Shown here: piece by piece, positions 1 to 9,768 of the stretch | Layout of the letters: the number at the start of each line of letters is the position of its first letter | Position numbering within the stretch: position 1 is the first letter of the stretch | Origin: Streptomyces showdoensis | GTDB lineage: Bacteria; Actinomycetota; Actinomycetes; Streptomycetales; Streptomycetaceae | DNA: 64,000 bases | Reading direction: 5' to 3' | Assembly (NCBI RefSeq): GCF_039535475.1 | Contig: NZ_BAAAXG010000010.1 | Location: 48,256-112,255 of the forward strand | Notes under the pieces: generated by a model | Seen by the model: only the letters and a program-made list of their open reading frames with translations | What the model was told of the DNA's origin: nothing | Database searches by the model: none | Program-made: the position numbers and the translations under genes

Positions 1-2
1 TC

Positions 3-491
3 ATCGGCTCCGCCGTCCACTTCGCCGTCATCCCGCTCTGGGGCGCGCTCTCCGACCGGATCGGGCGGCGGCCGGTCTACCTCGTCGGCGCCGTGGGCGT
101 GGGGCTGTGGATGTTCCCCTTCTTCGCCCTCATCGACCAGGGGTCCTTCGGCAGCCTGCTGCTCGCCGTGACCGTCGGGCTCGTCCTGCACGGGGCCATG
201 TACGCGCCCCAGGCCGCCTTCTTCTCCGAGATGTTCGCGACCCGCATGCGGTACTCCGGGGCCTCCATCGGCGCCCAGTTCTCCTCCGTCGCCGCCGGTG
301 CCCCCGCCCCGCTCATCGCCACCGCGCTGCTCGCCGACTACGACAGCTCCACCCCGATCGCCCTCTACGTGATCGCGGCCGCCCTGCTCACCGTCGTCGC
401 CGTCGGCTGCGCCCGCGAGACCCGGCACCGCGACCTCGCCGAGGTCGCCGAGGACGCGCCCGCCGCCCCGGCCGTCCGCGCCGACGCCTGA
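3..491 (+). CDS. MFS transporter, MHS family, C-terminal part
   Basis: This is the last roughly 160 residues of a major facilitator superfamily permease whose start lies outside the window. The loop motif GALSDRIGRRPVYLVG is the conserved cytoplasmic MFS signature between membrane helices. The downstream segment with YAPQAAFFSEMFATRMRYSG is typical of the metabolite:proton symporter (MHS) branch, which includes proline/betaine, shikimate and alpha-ketoglutarate carriers. At least three hydrophobic segments follow, then a short charged cytoplasmic tail. The substrate cannot be told from this fragment. The gene is convergent with the next one and both run into a shared 20-bp hairpin. Confidence 0.85.
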   Translation: MGSAVHFAVIPLWGALSDRIGRRPVYLVGAVGVGLWMFPFFALIDQGSFGSLLLAVTVGLVLHGAMYAPQAAFFSEMFATRMRYSGASIGAQFSSVAAGAPAPLIATALLADYDSSTPIALYVIAAALLTVVAVGCARETRHRDLAEVAEDAPAAPAVRADA

Positions 492-520
492 GTCCGTTCG
501 GGACCTACAGGGCACGGGAA

Positions 521-563
521 CGGCGGAAGGGCCCCTCTCCCGAGGAGAGGGGCCCTTCCGCCG
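521..563. terminator. Bidirectional intrinsic terminator
   Basis: A perfect 20-bp inverted repeat with a 3-base loop lies at 521-540 and 544-563, between the stop codons of two convergent genes. Its position and strength suit a bidirectional terminator. There is no U-tract, as is common in Streptomyces. Confidence 0.85.
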
Positions 564-577
564 TCGTGCGGGGCGGG

Positions 578-2335
578 TCAGCGCCCGGGCTTCTCGCCCA
601 CGCACGTCACCTTGTCCCGTGGCGTGTAGTGGGTCGAGAAGGTCTGACGCTTCACCTCGGTCCCGCCGTTCTTGAAGACCCGGTCCACCGTGATGTCGAA
701 GCCCTCCAGCGGCTCCTGGACCTCGCACTTCGGGCTCGGGTCCTTGCGCTCGGCCGGCGGCTTGACGTTGGTGCGCGGTCCCGCGACCGCCTCCACCGAG
801 TCGTACTTCTTCGTGCCGAGGAAGCTGATCGTCACCGACTTGTCCGTCGAACTCGCCTTGATGTAGATCGGCTTGCCCGAGTCGTTGCGGAACTTCAGGT
901 CCAGCGTGCCCCACGCGACCGTCGCCTCGCGGCCGGCCGGGTAGCGCTCGATGTAGAAGGAGTGCGCGCCGTGCTCGACCGGCTGGACACCGGCGAAGAA
1001 CAGGGCGTTGTACATCGTGGTGGCCACCGCCGAGACGCCGCCGCCCGGCGCCTTCTGGTACTGGCCGTCCATGATCATCGTGCCGTCGACGAAGCCGTTG
1101 GCCTTCGTGCGCTCGCCCACCGTGCGGTTGAAGCTCCACACCTCGCCCGGCTTCACCACCGAGCCGTCGATCAGCTCGACCGCCCGGCCGATGTTGGTCG
1201 TCCGGTACGGCGCGGTCGGGAAGTTCACCGTGAACGTCGACATCTGCTCCTTGATGCCCAGCGCCGCCAGCGAGTCCGCCGTCAGCTCGGGCTGGGTCAC
1301 CTTGGTCGTGACCGGAGCCGTACGGGCCGCCGGGCCCTCCTTGGTGAGCAGCGGCTCCACCGCCCGGCCGAGGGCCGTCGCCGACACCTCGCGGCCCGGG
1401 CGGCCGTCCTGCTCGACGACCACCTTGCCGTCGCGTACACCGAGCCGGGCCTCCACCGGGGCGCCGGTGAAGGCGTCCAGCGGGCGGGCCACGTCCGGGT
1501 CGCGCATCAGCGAGGCCGGGTCGAGGGCGGAGCTCAGGCGCCCGCCGGACGAGGTCACCTTCAGGTGGTCGCCCAGGGTCGCGGCGGAGATCGCGAGCCG
1601 CTTGTCGCCCGCGGTGAGCGTCACCGGGCCCGACATGGCCGGGGTCGCGACCTCCTTCATGAAGCGGGAGACCTCGGCCGCCGTCACCTTCGGCTGCGTC
1701 ACGGAGACCGGCAGCACCACGGGGGCCGAGCCGCCCACCGCCGGGTACGCGCCGCGCAGCGCGTCCACCGCCGCCGCGGTGTCGAGCGCCCGCCCGTCCC
1801 GCGGCTGGGTGGCGACCGCCTTGCCGTCCTTGAACGCCACGGCGCCCTCGCGGACCGTACGGTCGTGCTCCTTCGCCGTCGCGGCGACGGCCGCCCGCGC
1901 CTTCGTGCCGTCGAAGGCGACGACCGGCTCGACGTCCCGCTCGCCCGAGGAGAAGAGGCGGCCGATCACGGTGAACGGATCGCGCGACGGGTCGGCCGCC
2001 TTGTCGGCGGTGGCGGCCACGTCCACGGTGAGTCCCGCCGCGGCGGGGTCCACGGTCGCGTCCGTGTCGCCGATACGGACCTTCAGCGGGTCCTTCCAGG
2101 CGGCGGGGGCGGCCGACGTCAGCCGGGCCGCGGCCTCGGCGCGGCTCAGCCCGCCGATGTCCACCCCGTCGACCCGGGTGCCGGCGGATATGTCGTCCCC
2201 GGCGGTGACCAGGCCGGCCACGTACAGTCCTCCGGCGACGGCCGCGACCGCGCCGGTCGCGAGCGCCGCCTTGCGTATATGGCCGCGGCGCCCCGAGGGG
2301 CCCGCGGTGGCGTGGTCGGTCGTGGAGCGGCGCAC
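578..2335 (-). CDS. VanW family protein with peptidoglycan-binding-like repeats
   Basis: The 585-residue product begins with a basic cytoplasmic tail and one hydrophobic segment (about residues 22-45, AALATGAVAAVAGGLYVAGL). This suggests an anchored or secreted protein facing the cell wall. The middle holds two copies of a putative peptidoglycan-binding domain (PF12229 type, with signatures such as VDGVDIGGLSRAEAAARL). The C-terminal third is a VanW domain with the recognisable run EVWSFNRTVGERTKANGF and the GGGVSAVATTMYNALFFAG block. VanW proteins occur near vancomycin-resistance and cell-wall genes, but their reaction is not known. The start is GTG. No neighbouring resistance genes are present, so a general wall role is the safer reading. 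Confidence 0.9.
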   Translation of the reverse strand: MRRSTTDHATAGPSGRRGHIRKAALATGAVAAVAGGLYVAGLVTAGDDISAGTRVDGVDIGGLSRAEAAARLTSAAPAAWKDPLKVRIGDTDATVDPAAAGLTVDVAATADKAADPSRDPFTVIGRLFSSGERDVEPVVAFDGTKARAAVAATAKEHDRTVREGAVAFKDGKAVATQPRDGRALDTAAAVDALRGAYPAVGGSAPVVLPVSVTQPKVTAAEVSRFMKEVATPAMSGPVTLTAGDKRLAISAATLGDHLKVTSSGGRLSSALDPASLMRDPDVARPLDAFTGAPVEARLGVRDGKVVVEQDGRPGREVSATALGRAVEPLLTKEGPAARTAPVTTKVTQPELTADSLAALGIKEQMSTFTVNFPTAPYRTTNIGRAVELIDGSVVKPGEVWSFNRTVGERTKANGFVDGTMIMDGQYQKAPGGGVSAVATTMYNALFFAGVQPVEHGAHSFYIERYPAGREATVAWGTLDLKFRNDSGKPIYIKASSTDKSVTISFLGTKKYDSVEAVAGPRTNVKPPAERKDPSPKCEVQEPLEGFDITVDRVFKNGGTEVKRQTFSTHYTPRDKVTCVGEKPGR

Positions 2336-2466
2336 ACACCCTCCCGGTGCGGTAAGGAGTCAGAGGTATCTGTACACCGTACGCGTAATCGGGCGTATCG
2401 GACTATGAGCCTGATCTCACCCACGAGCTCCCCCCGCCCTCGGCAGCCTCCGAGGCCAGGCGCCCC

Positions 2467-2472
2467 TAGGGT
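2467..2472 (+). promoter_or_regulatory. Likely -10 element of a leaderless IclR transcript
   Basis: TAGGGT lies seven bases before the GTG codon at 2480, which is the spacing of Streptomyces promoters that start transcription on the first base of the start codon. No good -35 element is visible, so this is an inference from spacing. Confidence 0.4.
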
Positions 2473-2479
2473 GGACCCC

Positions 2480-3253
2480 GTGCCCGTGCCTCCCTCCCCA
2501 CCCGGACCCCAGTCCGTCGACCGCGCCCTCGCGCTGCTCGACGCCGTCGCCGACGCCGACCGGCCCGTCCCCGCGAAGGCGCTCGCGCGCACGCTCGGCT
2601 GCGCCCTGTCGACCGTCTACCACCTGACCGGCCCGCTCATCGCCCGCGGCCATCTCGTCCGCACCCCCGAGGGGTACGCCCCCGGGCCCCGGGTCCCCGC
2701 GCTCCACCGCGCCTACCAGCGGCATCACGGGCTCGGCGGCGGCGAGGCCGGCATCGGCGAGCTGCTCGGGCTGCTGCGCCGCACCTCCGGGGCCGAGGCC
2801 TACTTCACCGCCTACCGGGACGGCCGGATCACCGTCGTCGACACCACCGCCCCCGTCACCGACACCGCCCACCCCTTCGTCCCCGGCGCCGAGCCCCGCG
2901 CCCACGCCACCGCCCACGGCAAGGCCCTGCTCGCCGAGCTGCCCGCGGCCCGGCGCAGGCGCTATCTGGCCGACCACGGCATGGCCCGCTTCACCGAGCG
3001 CACCATCACCAGCCCCGCGCGCTTCGAGGCGGAACTGGCCCGGGTGCGCGAGCGCGGCTTCGCCGTCTCCGTGGGGGAGGCGGACCCCGCGTACACCTGC
3101 CTGGCCACCGTGCTCCCCGCGCGCGGCGACGGTGTCGTGCACGCCGTCTCCGTCTCCCTGCCGACCGACGGGTTCCGGCAGCGGCACGGCGCGGTCCGCG
3201 CGGCGCTCGCCCGCGCGGTCCCGCTCTTCGCGGCGGCGCTCCCCACCGGGTGA
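2480..3253 (+). CDS. IclR family transcriptional regulator
   Basis: The protein has an N-terminal winged helix-turn-helix (SVDRALALLDAVADADRPVP, then ALARTLGCALSTVYHLTGPL) and a C-terminal IclR effector domain with the family-typical ATAHGKALLAELP motif and the later GFAVSVGEADPAYTCLATVLP segment. IclR proteins bind small metabolites and usually control neighbouring catabolic or transport genes. Three in-frame GTG codons (2471, 2480, 2486) and an ATG at 2405 are possible starts. 2480 is preferred because it fits a leaderless arrangement after TAGGGT. The target is unknown. The gene is divergent from the VanW gene and sits upstream of the monooxygenase-like gene. Confidence 0.85.
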   Translation: MPVPPSPPGPQSVDRALALLDAVADADRPVPAKALARTLGCALSTVYHLTGPLIARGHLVRTPEGYAPGPRVPALHRAYQRHHGLGGGEAGIGELLGLLRRTSGAEAYFTAYRDGRITVVDTTAPVTDTAHPFVPGAEPRAHATAHGKALLAELPAARRRRYLADHGMARFTERTITSPARFEAELARVRERGFAVSVGEADPAYTCLATVLPARGDGVVHAVSVSLPTDGFRQRHGAVRAALARAVPLFAAALPTG

Positions 3254-3271
3254 TCCGACGGGGCAGCGCCC

Positions 3272-3346
3272 CCGCGCATCCGACCCTGCCGGAATTTCCC
3301 CGCGCATCCGACCCTGCCGGATCCCCCCGCTTTCCGACCCTGCCGG
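3272..3346. repeat. Three direct repeats between IclR and monooxygenase genes
   Basis: The core cgaccctgcc occurs at 3281, 3309 and 3335 inside longer near-identical units, so the spacing is 28 and 26 bases. The spacing lies close to multiples of the helical turn and the array sits just ahead of a start codon, so it could be a regulator binding array. It could equally be a slipped repeat. Confidence 0.6.
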
Positions 3347-3399
3347 AATCCCGCCCGCCCCCGCTGGCCGTCGGCCCCGGGACGGCGCACCGTGGAGGC

Positions 3400-3720
3400 A
3401 TGATCTTCATCGCCGTACGGTTCACCGCCCGCCCCGAGCACGCCGACACCTGGCTCGACCTCGTCGCCGACTTCACCCGAGCCACCCGCGAGGAGCCCGG
3501 GAACCTGTTCTTCGACTGGTCCCGCAGCGTCGACGACCCGCACCAGTACGTCCTCCTGGAGGCCTTCGCCGACGCCGAGGCCGGCGCCGCCCACGTGGCG
3601 TCCGCCCACTTCAAGGCCGGTCTGGAGACGATGGCCGGGGCCATCGCCGCCACCCCCGAGATCATCAACGTCGAGGTGCCGCAGCAGGGCTGGGGCGCCA
3701 TGGCCGAGCTCGCCCGCTGA
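3400..3720 (+). CDS. Antibiotic biosynthesis monooxygenase (ABM) family, putative quinol monooxygenase
   Basis: This is a compact 106-residue protein of the ABM/YgiN dimeric ferredoxin-like fold. It opens with a beta strand (MIFIAVRFTARPEHADTWL) and carries the family pattern EEPGNLFFDWSRSVDDP followed by YVLLEAFAD and HFKAGLETM. Members oxidise quinols or aromatic intermediates without a cofactor, and some have other roles. The length matches the family. The ATG follows GGAGG with only about one base between, so the ribosome site is unusually close. A longer N-terminal extension in the same frame has no good start and is rejected. Confidence 0.85.
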   Translation: MIFIAVRFTARPEHADTWLDLVADFTRATREEPGNLFFDWSRSVDDPHQYVLLEAFADAEAGAAHVASAHFKAGLETMAGAIAATPEIINVEVPQQGWGAMAELAR

Positions 3721-3825
3721 CGCACCCCGGTCTCCCGGGCGCCGGCGCGAGATGCAGGGCCCCGCCGCACCCGGGAGACTGGACGTACTCTCCGGGCCCC
3801 CGGGCCACCAAGGGGGCGGTCGACG

Positions 3826-6800
3826 ATGCCGCTGCGACAGCTGACCGGGCCACTGAGCCGGTGGACCCTCGTGTACGTGCTGTTCGTGGCCGGCCTCACC
3901 GTCGCCTACCTGGAAGTCCCCTCACGGCACACCGTGCTCTGGGCGCTCATCGGACTCAGCGGCGTCGCCGCCATCCTCACCGGCGTCCGGCTGCACCGGC
4001 CGGCCCACCGCTGGCCCTGGCTCGTGCTCGCCGCCGCCAACTTCACCTTCGTCGCCGGCGACACCGCGTACAACGTGCTGGAGGCCTTCTTCCACCAGAA
4101 CAGGCCCTTCCCGTCCGTCGCCGACGCCTTCTACCTCGCCACCTACCCGCTCTTCGCGGTCGGCCTGTACGGCTTCATCCGGCACCGGGCCGCCGGGCGG
4201 GACCTCGCGGTGGCGCTCGACGCGCTCATCCTCACCTCCGGGCTCGCCCTGCTCTCCTGGGTCAACCTGATCACCCCGCTCGCCACCTCCCCGGACATGA
4301 CCTGGGTCGAGCGGGCGATCTCCGTCGCCTACCCCCTCGGCGACGTCCTGATGCTGGCGATGCTCGCCCGCCTCCTGGTCCCCGGCGGACTGCGCTCCCG
4401 CGCCGTACAGCTGCTCACCCTCGGCACCTGCGGCATCCTCTTCTCCGACGTCGTCTACGGGATGCAGCAGATGGAGGGCACCTGGCAGGTCGGCACCCCC
4501 TGGGACATCGGCTGGGTGGTCTTCTTCACCGCCTGGGGCCTCGCCGCCCTGCACCCCTCCATGACCGGCCTCACCGAGCCCGCGCCCGCACCGGCGCCCG
4601 GGATCGCCGAACGGCGCCTGCTCCTGCTCGCCGCCGCCTCCCTCATCGCCCCGGTCCTGCTGCTCTTCCAGTCGCTGCGCCGGGACCCCGAACGGGACGT
4701 CGGCGTCATCGCGATCTTCTCCGCGATCATGTTCCTGCTGGTCCTCGGCCGGCTCTGGGGCATGATGTCCGACCACCGCAGGGCCGAGGCCCGCGAACGC
4801 AGCCTGCGGGTCGCCGCCGCCTCCCTGGTCGCCGCCCTGGGCCCCCGCGAGGTCGCCGCTGCCGTCGAGACCGCGTCCGCCACCCTCTTCGGCGCCGGCA
4901 CCCCGCACCGCACGATGCTGCTCGCCCGGGACCGGCGCGGCCGGCTCGCCGCCGTGCCCACCGCGAGCCACCCGTGGAACATCCAGGTCGCCGGGATCAC
5001 CGGCCCCCCACGGCACCCCCTGGCCCGAGCTCCTCGCCGACGGCCGGCGCCTGCTGCCCGCCGCCCGGCTCGACCCGGCCCTCGCCGCCGCGGCCGACCC
5101 CGAGGACCACGTCCTGGTCTGCCCGCTCGCCCTCCAGGCCCCGGCCGCGGGCGAACCGCTGCTCGGCGCGCTCCTCTTCGCCGGCACGGACAAGAAGCTC
5201 TCCGAGATCGCCGGCCCCGCCCAGTCCCTCGCCTCCCAGGCGGCCCTCGCCCTGGAACGCTTCGGGCTCAGCGAGGAGGTCAACCGCCGCACCAGCGAGG
5301 CCTACTTCCGCACCCTCGTGCACAACACCTCGGACGTCATCCTCATCGTCGACGACGACGACACCGTCCGGTACGCCAGCCCCTCCGCCGAGTCGATGTT
5401 CGGGCACTCCCTGCTGCCCGGCACCCCGCTCACCGAACTCCTCGCCCCCGGCGACGCCCAGAGCGCCCTGCGCATCCTCGCCGACGTCCGCGCGCGCGGC
5501 GACGTCGACGCCCGCGACGACTGGAAGCTGCTGCACGGCGGCGCCGCCGACCTCGAGGTCGAGGTCCGCTGCAGCAACCTGCGCAACGAGGCCACCGTCC
5601 ACGGCCTGGTCCTGACCCTCCGGGACGTCACCGAGCAGCGCAAACTGGAACGCGAGCTCACCCACCGCGCCTTCCACGACTCGCTCACCGGCCTGCCCAA
5701 CCGGGTGCTGCTCCTGGAGCGCATCGAGCGCGCCCTGCTGCGCGGCCGCCGCGAATCGACCCTGACCTGCATGCTCTTCGTGGACCTGGACGACTTCAAG
5801 GTCGTCAACGACACCATGGGCCACTCCGTCGGCGACGAACTCCTCGTCGCCGTCGCCCGCCGCCTCAGCTCCGTGCTCCGGCTCACCGACACCGCCGCCC
5901 GGCTCGGCGGCGACGAGTTCGCCGTCCTCATCGAGGGCGCCCGCGAACCCGGCGACGCCGAGGCCCTCGCCGCGGAGATCGTGCACACCCTCAGCCAGCC
6001 CTTCCACCTCACCGACGGCGCCGTCTCCGTCTCCACCAGCGTCGGCGTCGCCACCGTCCTCGACAGCGCCCACGCCGAGGAACTCCTCGGCCACGCCGAC
6101 CTCGCCCTGTACGCGGCGAAGGCGGCCGGCAAGAAGCGCTGGCGCCGTTTCCGGCCCGAGCTGCACTCCCGTCTCGTCGCCCGCCACGAGCTCCAGGCCG
6201 GCATGGACACCGCCCTCGCCGACCACGCCTTCGCCCTGCGCTACCAGCCCATCGTCCACGTCGAGGACGGCGCCCTGGCCGGCTTCGAAGCGCTGATCCG
6301 CTGGCCGCACGCCCGCCGCGGCATGGTCCCGCCGGACCAGTTCATCACCCTCGCCGAGGAGAGCGGGCACATCATGCCGCTCGGCGCCTGGGTCCTCGAC
6401 CACGCGGCCAGGGACACCTCCCGCTGGCAGCGCTCCCGCCCCCGCACGCCGCCGCTGCGGGTCAACGTCAACGTCTCCGCCCGCCAGTTCCGCGACCCCG
6501 GGCTGCTCGACGTGGTCCGGCGCACCCTGCGGTCCTCCGGGCTCGCCGCGGACTCCCTCGTCCTGGAGCTGACCGAGAGCGTCCTGATGCGCGGGGACGA
6601 GCAGATCGGCACCACCATGCGGGCCCTGAAGGACCTCGGGGTCTCCATCGCCATCGACGACTTCGGCACCGGCTTCTCCTCGCTCAGCTATCTGCGCGAG
6701 TTCCCCATCGACGTCCTCAAGGTCGACAAGTCGTTCATCGACGACCTCACCACCGACCGGCAGCAGGTCGCCCTCGTCGAGGGCATCGTGCGCATCGCCG

Positions 6801-8395
6801 ACGTCCTCGGGCTCCAGGTCGTCGCCGAGGGCATCGAGAACGAGGACCAGCGGGCCCTCCTCGCCGACATGGGCTGCCGCTACGGACAGGGCTTCCTCTT
6901 CGCCCGCCCGATGACCGCCCACCAGGCCGAGGCCTTCCTGCACCGCGCCCCCGAACCGGCCGCTGCCGGCGCCCGGGGACTCACGTCCACCCCCGCCCGC
7001 ACCCCCGCCCGCGATTCCGTCCCCGCCGGTACGTCCCTCCCGCCCCGCCCGCCCCTCCCGCCCGGAGCCGCCCGCGCGTCCGCCCCGGAGCGCCCGCCCG
7101 CCCGCGCCCACCACGGGACCGGACCGCGTCACCGCCCCGACGCCCGCTGGCACGACCTGGAACGGCTCAAGCGCACCAGCCCCATGTGCGACGCCGTCAT
7201 CGACGAGGTCGACGGCCGCCGGCTCCGCGTCGGCGACCACTGGCTCGTCGACTTCGCCTCCTGCAACTACCTCGGCTTCGACCTCGACCCCGAGATCATG
7301 GCCGCCATCGACCCCCAGGTGCGCAGCTGGGGCACCCACCCCAGCTGGTCCCGGCTCATCGGCAGCCCCCGCCTCTACCCCCTGATCGAGGACCGGCTCA
7401 CCGCCCTGCTCGGCGCCCCCGACACCCTGCTGCTGCCCACGATCACCCTCATCCACCAGTCGGTCGTGCCGCTGCTCGCCGGCGGCGGCCGGATCTTCGT
7501 CGAGGCCCAGGCGCACCGCACGCTCTACGACGCCTGCGTGGTGGCCCGCGGCCAGGGCGCCGAGGTGCACCGTTTCCGGGCCGACCGGCCGTGGGAGCTC
7601 GACGCGATGCTGCGCGCGGCGCCCGGCGGCGGCCCCCGGCTGGTCTGCATGGACGGCGTCGACAGCATGACCGGCAACTACCCCGACCTGCCCGGCATCG
7701 CCCGGATCTGCCGCGACCACGGCGCCCTGCTGTACGTCGACGACGCCCACGGCTTCGGCGTCATCGGCGAACGCACCCCCGGGGAGAGCAGCCCCTACGG
7801 GGCCCGCGGCAACGGCATCGTGCGCCACCTCGGCGAGAGTTACGACGGCATCGTCCTGGTGGGCGGCTTCTCCAAGGCGTACTCCTCCCTGCTGGCCTTC
7901 CTCGCCGTGCCCCGCCGCCTCAAGGAGCACCTCAAGGTGGCCGCCGCCCCCTACCTCTACTCCGGCCCCTCGCCGACCGCCTCGCTCGCCACCGCCCTGG
8001 CCGGGCTCCAGGTCAACGACGAGCGAGGCGACGCGCTCCGCGCCGACCTGCACCGCAGGACCGCGAGGGTCCTCGGCCACGTACGCGGCCTGGGCATCGC
8101 CACCCCCAACACCGACGGCCTGCCCATCGTCGAGATCCCGCTCGCCGACCCGGACGACCTCGCCGCCGTCGCCGCCTTCCTCTGGGAACGCGGCATCTAC
8201 GTCACCCTCGCCGGCTATCCGCTGGTGCCCCGGGACCGGGTCGGCTTCCGCATCCAGATCACCGCCGCCAACACCGACGAGGAGATCGACCAGCTCGACG
8301 ACGCGCTCACCGCCCTCGCGCAGCGCTTCCCGCTCCAGCACCACGCGGCCGTCCGCCCCGGAGCGGTCCGGGCCGGACAGCGCCCGGAGTCCTGA
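3826..8395 (+). pseudogene. Membrane GAF/PAS-GGDEF-EAL protein fused to an alpha-oxoamine-synthase-like PLP domain (one apparent frameshift)
   Basis: The ATG at 3826 opens a protein with about ten membrane helices, then a GAF-like region. The frame breaks at a run of six C at 5004-5009. Removing one C restores a continuous reading frame to 8395. After the break come a PAS domain, a GGDEF domain (motif at 5916-5930, with an RxxD inhibitory site five residues before it) and an EAL domain (EAL at 6287-6295, with DDFGTG and the later glutamate motif VVAEGIEN intact). It should therefore both make and cleave cyclic di-GMP. After a proline/alanine-rich linker of about 60 residues the same frame continues into an aminotransferase class I/II fold resembling 8-amino-7-oxononanoate synthase, with VDDAHGFG and the PLP lysine in GGFSKAYSS (codon 7874-7876). 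No internal start precedes that domain, so a true fusion is likely. The frameshift is probably a homopolymer error. Confidence 0.8.
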
Positions 8396-9162
8396 TGCCG
8401 ACGGCCCGCCGTCCGGCCCGCGGCCCCACCGTCCGCCGCAACCGCGACGCGGACTGGAACGCCTGGCCCGTCGACGCCTACCTCGCCGAGAACTACCGCC
8501 GGATGCACCCCTGCGACATCGGCGTCATCCACCACCACTCCGCGTTCTACCGGACGTCGGCCCCCGGCTCCGTCGCCCGCTCCCTCGAACTCGGCGCCGG
8601 GCCCAACCTCTACCCGCTGATGCTCGCCGCGGGCACCGCCCGCCGCATCGACGCCCTCGAACCCGGCTCCGCCGGCCGCGACTACCTCAGGCGGCAGCTG
8701 GAGCACGGCCCCGAGGACAGCTGGCAGCCCTTCTACGCCCTGTGCCGGGCCCTCGACCCCACGCTCCCCGCCACCCTGCCCGAGGCCCTCGCCCGGGTCC
8801 GGGTCGTCGCCGGGGGCGCCGGGGACCTCCCCGACGGCGCCTACGACACGGCCTCGATGAACTTCGTCGCCGAGAGCGTCACCGAGGACTTCGGCGAGTT
8901 CACCTCCCTGTGCGAGGCCTTCGTCCACGCGGTCCGCCCCGGCGGGCGGCTCGTGGCCTCCTTCATGGAGCGCATGCCCAGCTACCGCATCGGCGGCGGC
9001 CCGGTCTGGCCCGCCTGCCCCGTCGACGAGACCGCCCTGCGCGCCGTGTTCGCCCCGCGCACCACCGGGCTGCGGATCTCCCGGCTGGCCAAGGACCGCA
9101 CCCTGCCCGAGTACGGGGACACCGGCGTCCTCCTCCTGACCGCCGAGCGGCCCGCGCCCTGA
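8395..9162 (+). CDS. Class I SAM-dependent methyltransferase
   Basis: The start codon overlaps the stop of the preceding gene by one base (TGATG), so translation is coupled and the two products probably act together. The 255-residue protein has a Rossmann-type SAM site, LELGAGPNLYPLMLAAG, an acidic motif after beta-2 (IDALEPGSAGRDYL) and a post-core strand RPGGRLVASFMERMPSYRIG. The sequence is reminiscent of the NNMT/PNMT/TEMT-type small-molecule methyltransferases, which fits a role in modifying the product of the upstream oxoamine-synthase-like domain. The substrate is not known. Confidence 0.85.
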   Translation: MPTARRPARGPTVRRNRDADWNAWPVDAYLAENYRRMHPCDIGVIHHHSAFYRTSAPGSVARSLELGAGPNLYPLMLAAGTARRIDALEPGSAGRDYLRRQLEHGPEDSWQPFYALCRALDPTLPATLPEALARVRVVAGGAGDLPDGAYDTASMNFVAESVTEDFGEFTSLCEAFVHAVRPGGRLVASFMERMPSYRIGGGPVWPACPVDETALRAVFAPRTTGLRISRLAKDRTLPEYGDTGVLLLTAERPAP

Positions 9163-9211
9163 CCCACCGGGCCGTCCTGCCCACCGGGCCGTCCTGCCCA
9201 CCGGGCCGTCA
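9163..9211. repeat. 17-bp tandem repeat, about three copies
   Basis: The unit cccaccgggccgtcctg is repeated head to tail at 9163, 9180 and 9197, immediately after the methyltransferase stop codon. The third copy is cut short. No function is evident. Confidence 0.8.
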
Positions 9212-9399
9212 GCTCCCGTCGAGTGGGATCCCGCGGCCGGCCGCCAACTCGGCAACACCCCACAGGCGTTGAGCCATGTCGCCCTGGTCGACACGGCCTT
9301 CACCCTGGACGGGACGCGGCGGCGCGAACGCAACGGCGGACGGCGCACGGCTGTGGCATGATCGCGCCGACAGCGGGACCACCGGGCTGGGGGCACGTC

Positions 9400-9693
9400 A
9401 TGAGCTCGTATCTGGGCATACCGAGCGTCGTACTCGGAATCCTTCTCCTGATCAGCGGGATCGCCGCGATCCGCACGGGCTGGACGTTCCGCCGGCAGCG
9501 GCGTCACATCCAGCGTCCCGCGGTGTTCGGCTGGGCGCAGATCATGATGGCCACGGCCCTCTTCGTCCAGGCCGCCTCGCTCCTGTCCGACGACACCGCG
9601 GTCCGCTCGACCGTCTCCCTCGCCGGCATGGGCCTCCTCCTCGCCGGCCTGCTCGTCTCCGTCGTCGCCCAGATGTCGAAGCGCACCCCCTGA
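9400..9693 (+). CDS. Small hypothetical membrane protein
   Basis: The predicted protein has 97 residues and three hydrophobic segments (around residues 5-25, 44-62 and 72-90) separated by a basic loop RTGWTFRRQRRHIQRP. A purine-rich GGGGG lies about eight bases before the ATG. An in-frame ATG at 9358 would add 14 residues without membrane character and has a weaker upstream site. No known domain is recognised. A role at the membrane is all that can be inferred. Confidence 0.65.
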   Translation: MSSYLGIPSVVLGILLLISGIAAIRTGWTFRRQRRHIQRPAVFGWAQIMMATALFVQAASLLSDDTAVRSTVSLAGMGLLLAGLLVSVVAQMSKRTP

Positions 9694-9768
9694 CGCCCGG
9701 CGCCCCGCCGCGTGTCGTTCGGGTGCCTCCAGCGGGCGGTCCCGCCCGTGCCGGGGTCGAATCGAGGC

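Noticed and set aside
107..3253. A 1048-residue plus-strand open frame spanning the VanW gene
   Set aside because: It is an arginine-rich shadow of the VanW gene on the other strand. Only its last part from about 2480 is a real gene.
4997..8344. A 1115-residue minus-strand open frame opposite the GGDEF-EAL gene
   Set aside because: It has low-complexity composition rich in G, D, E and V, typical of an antisense shadow, and real motifs lie on the other strand.
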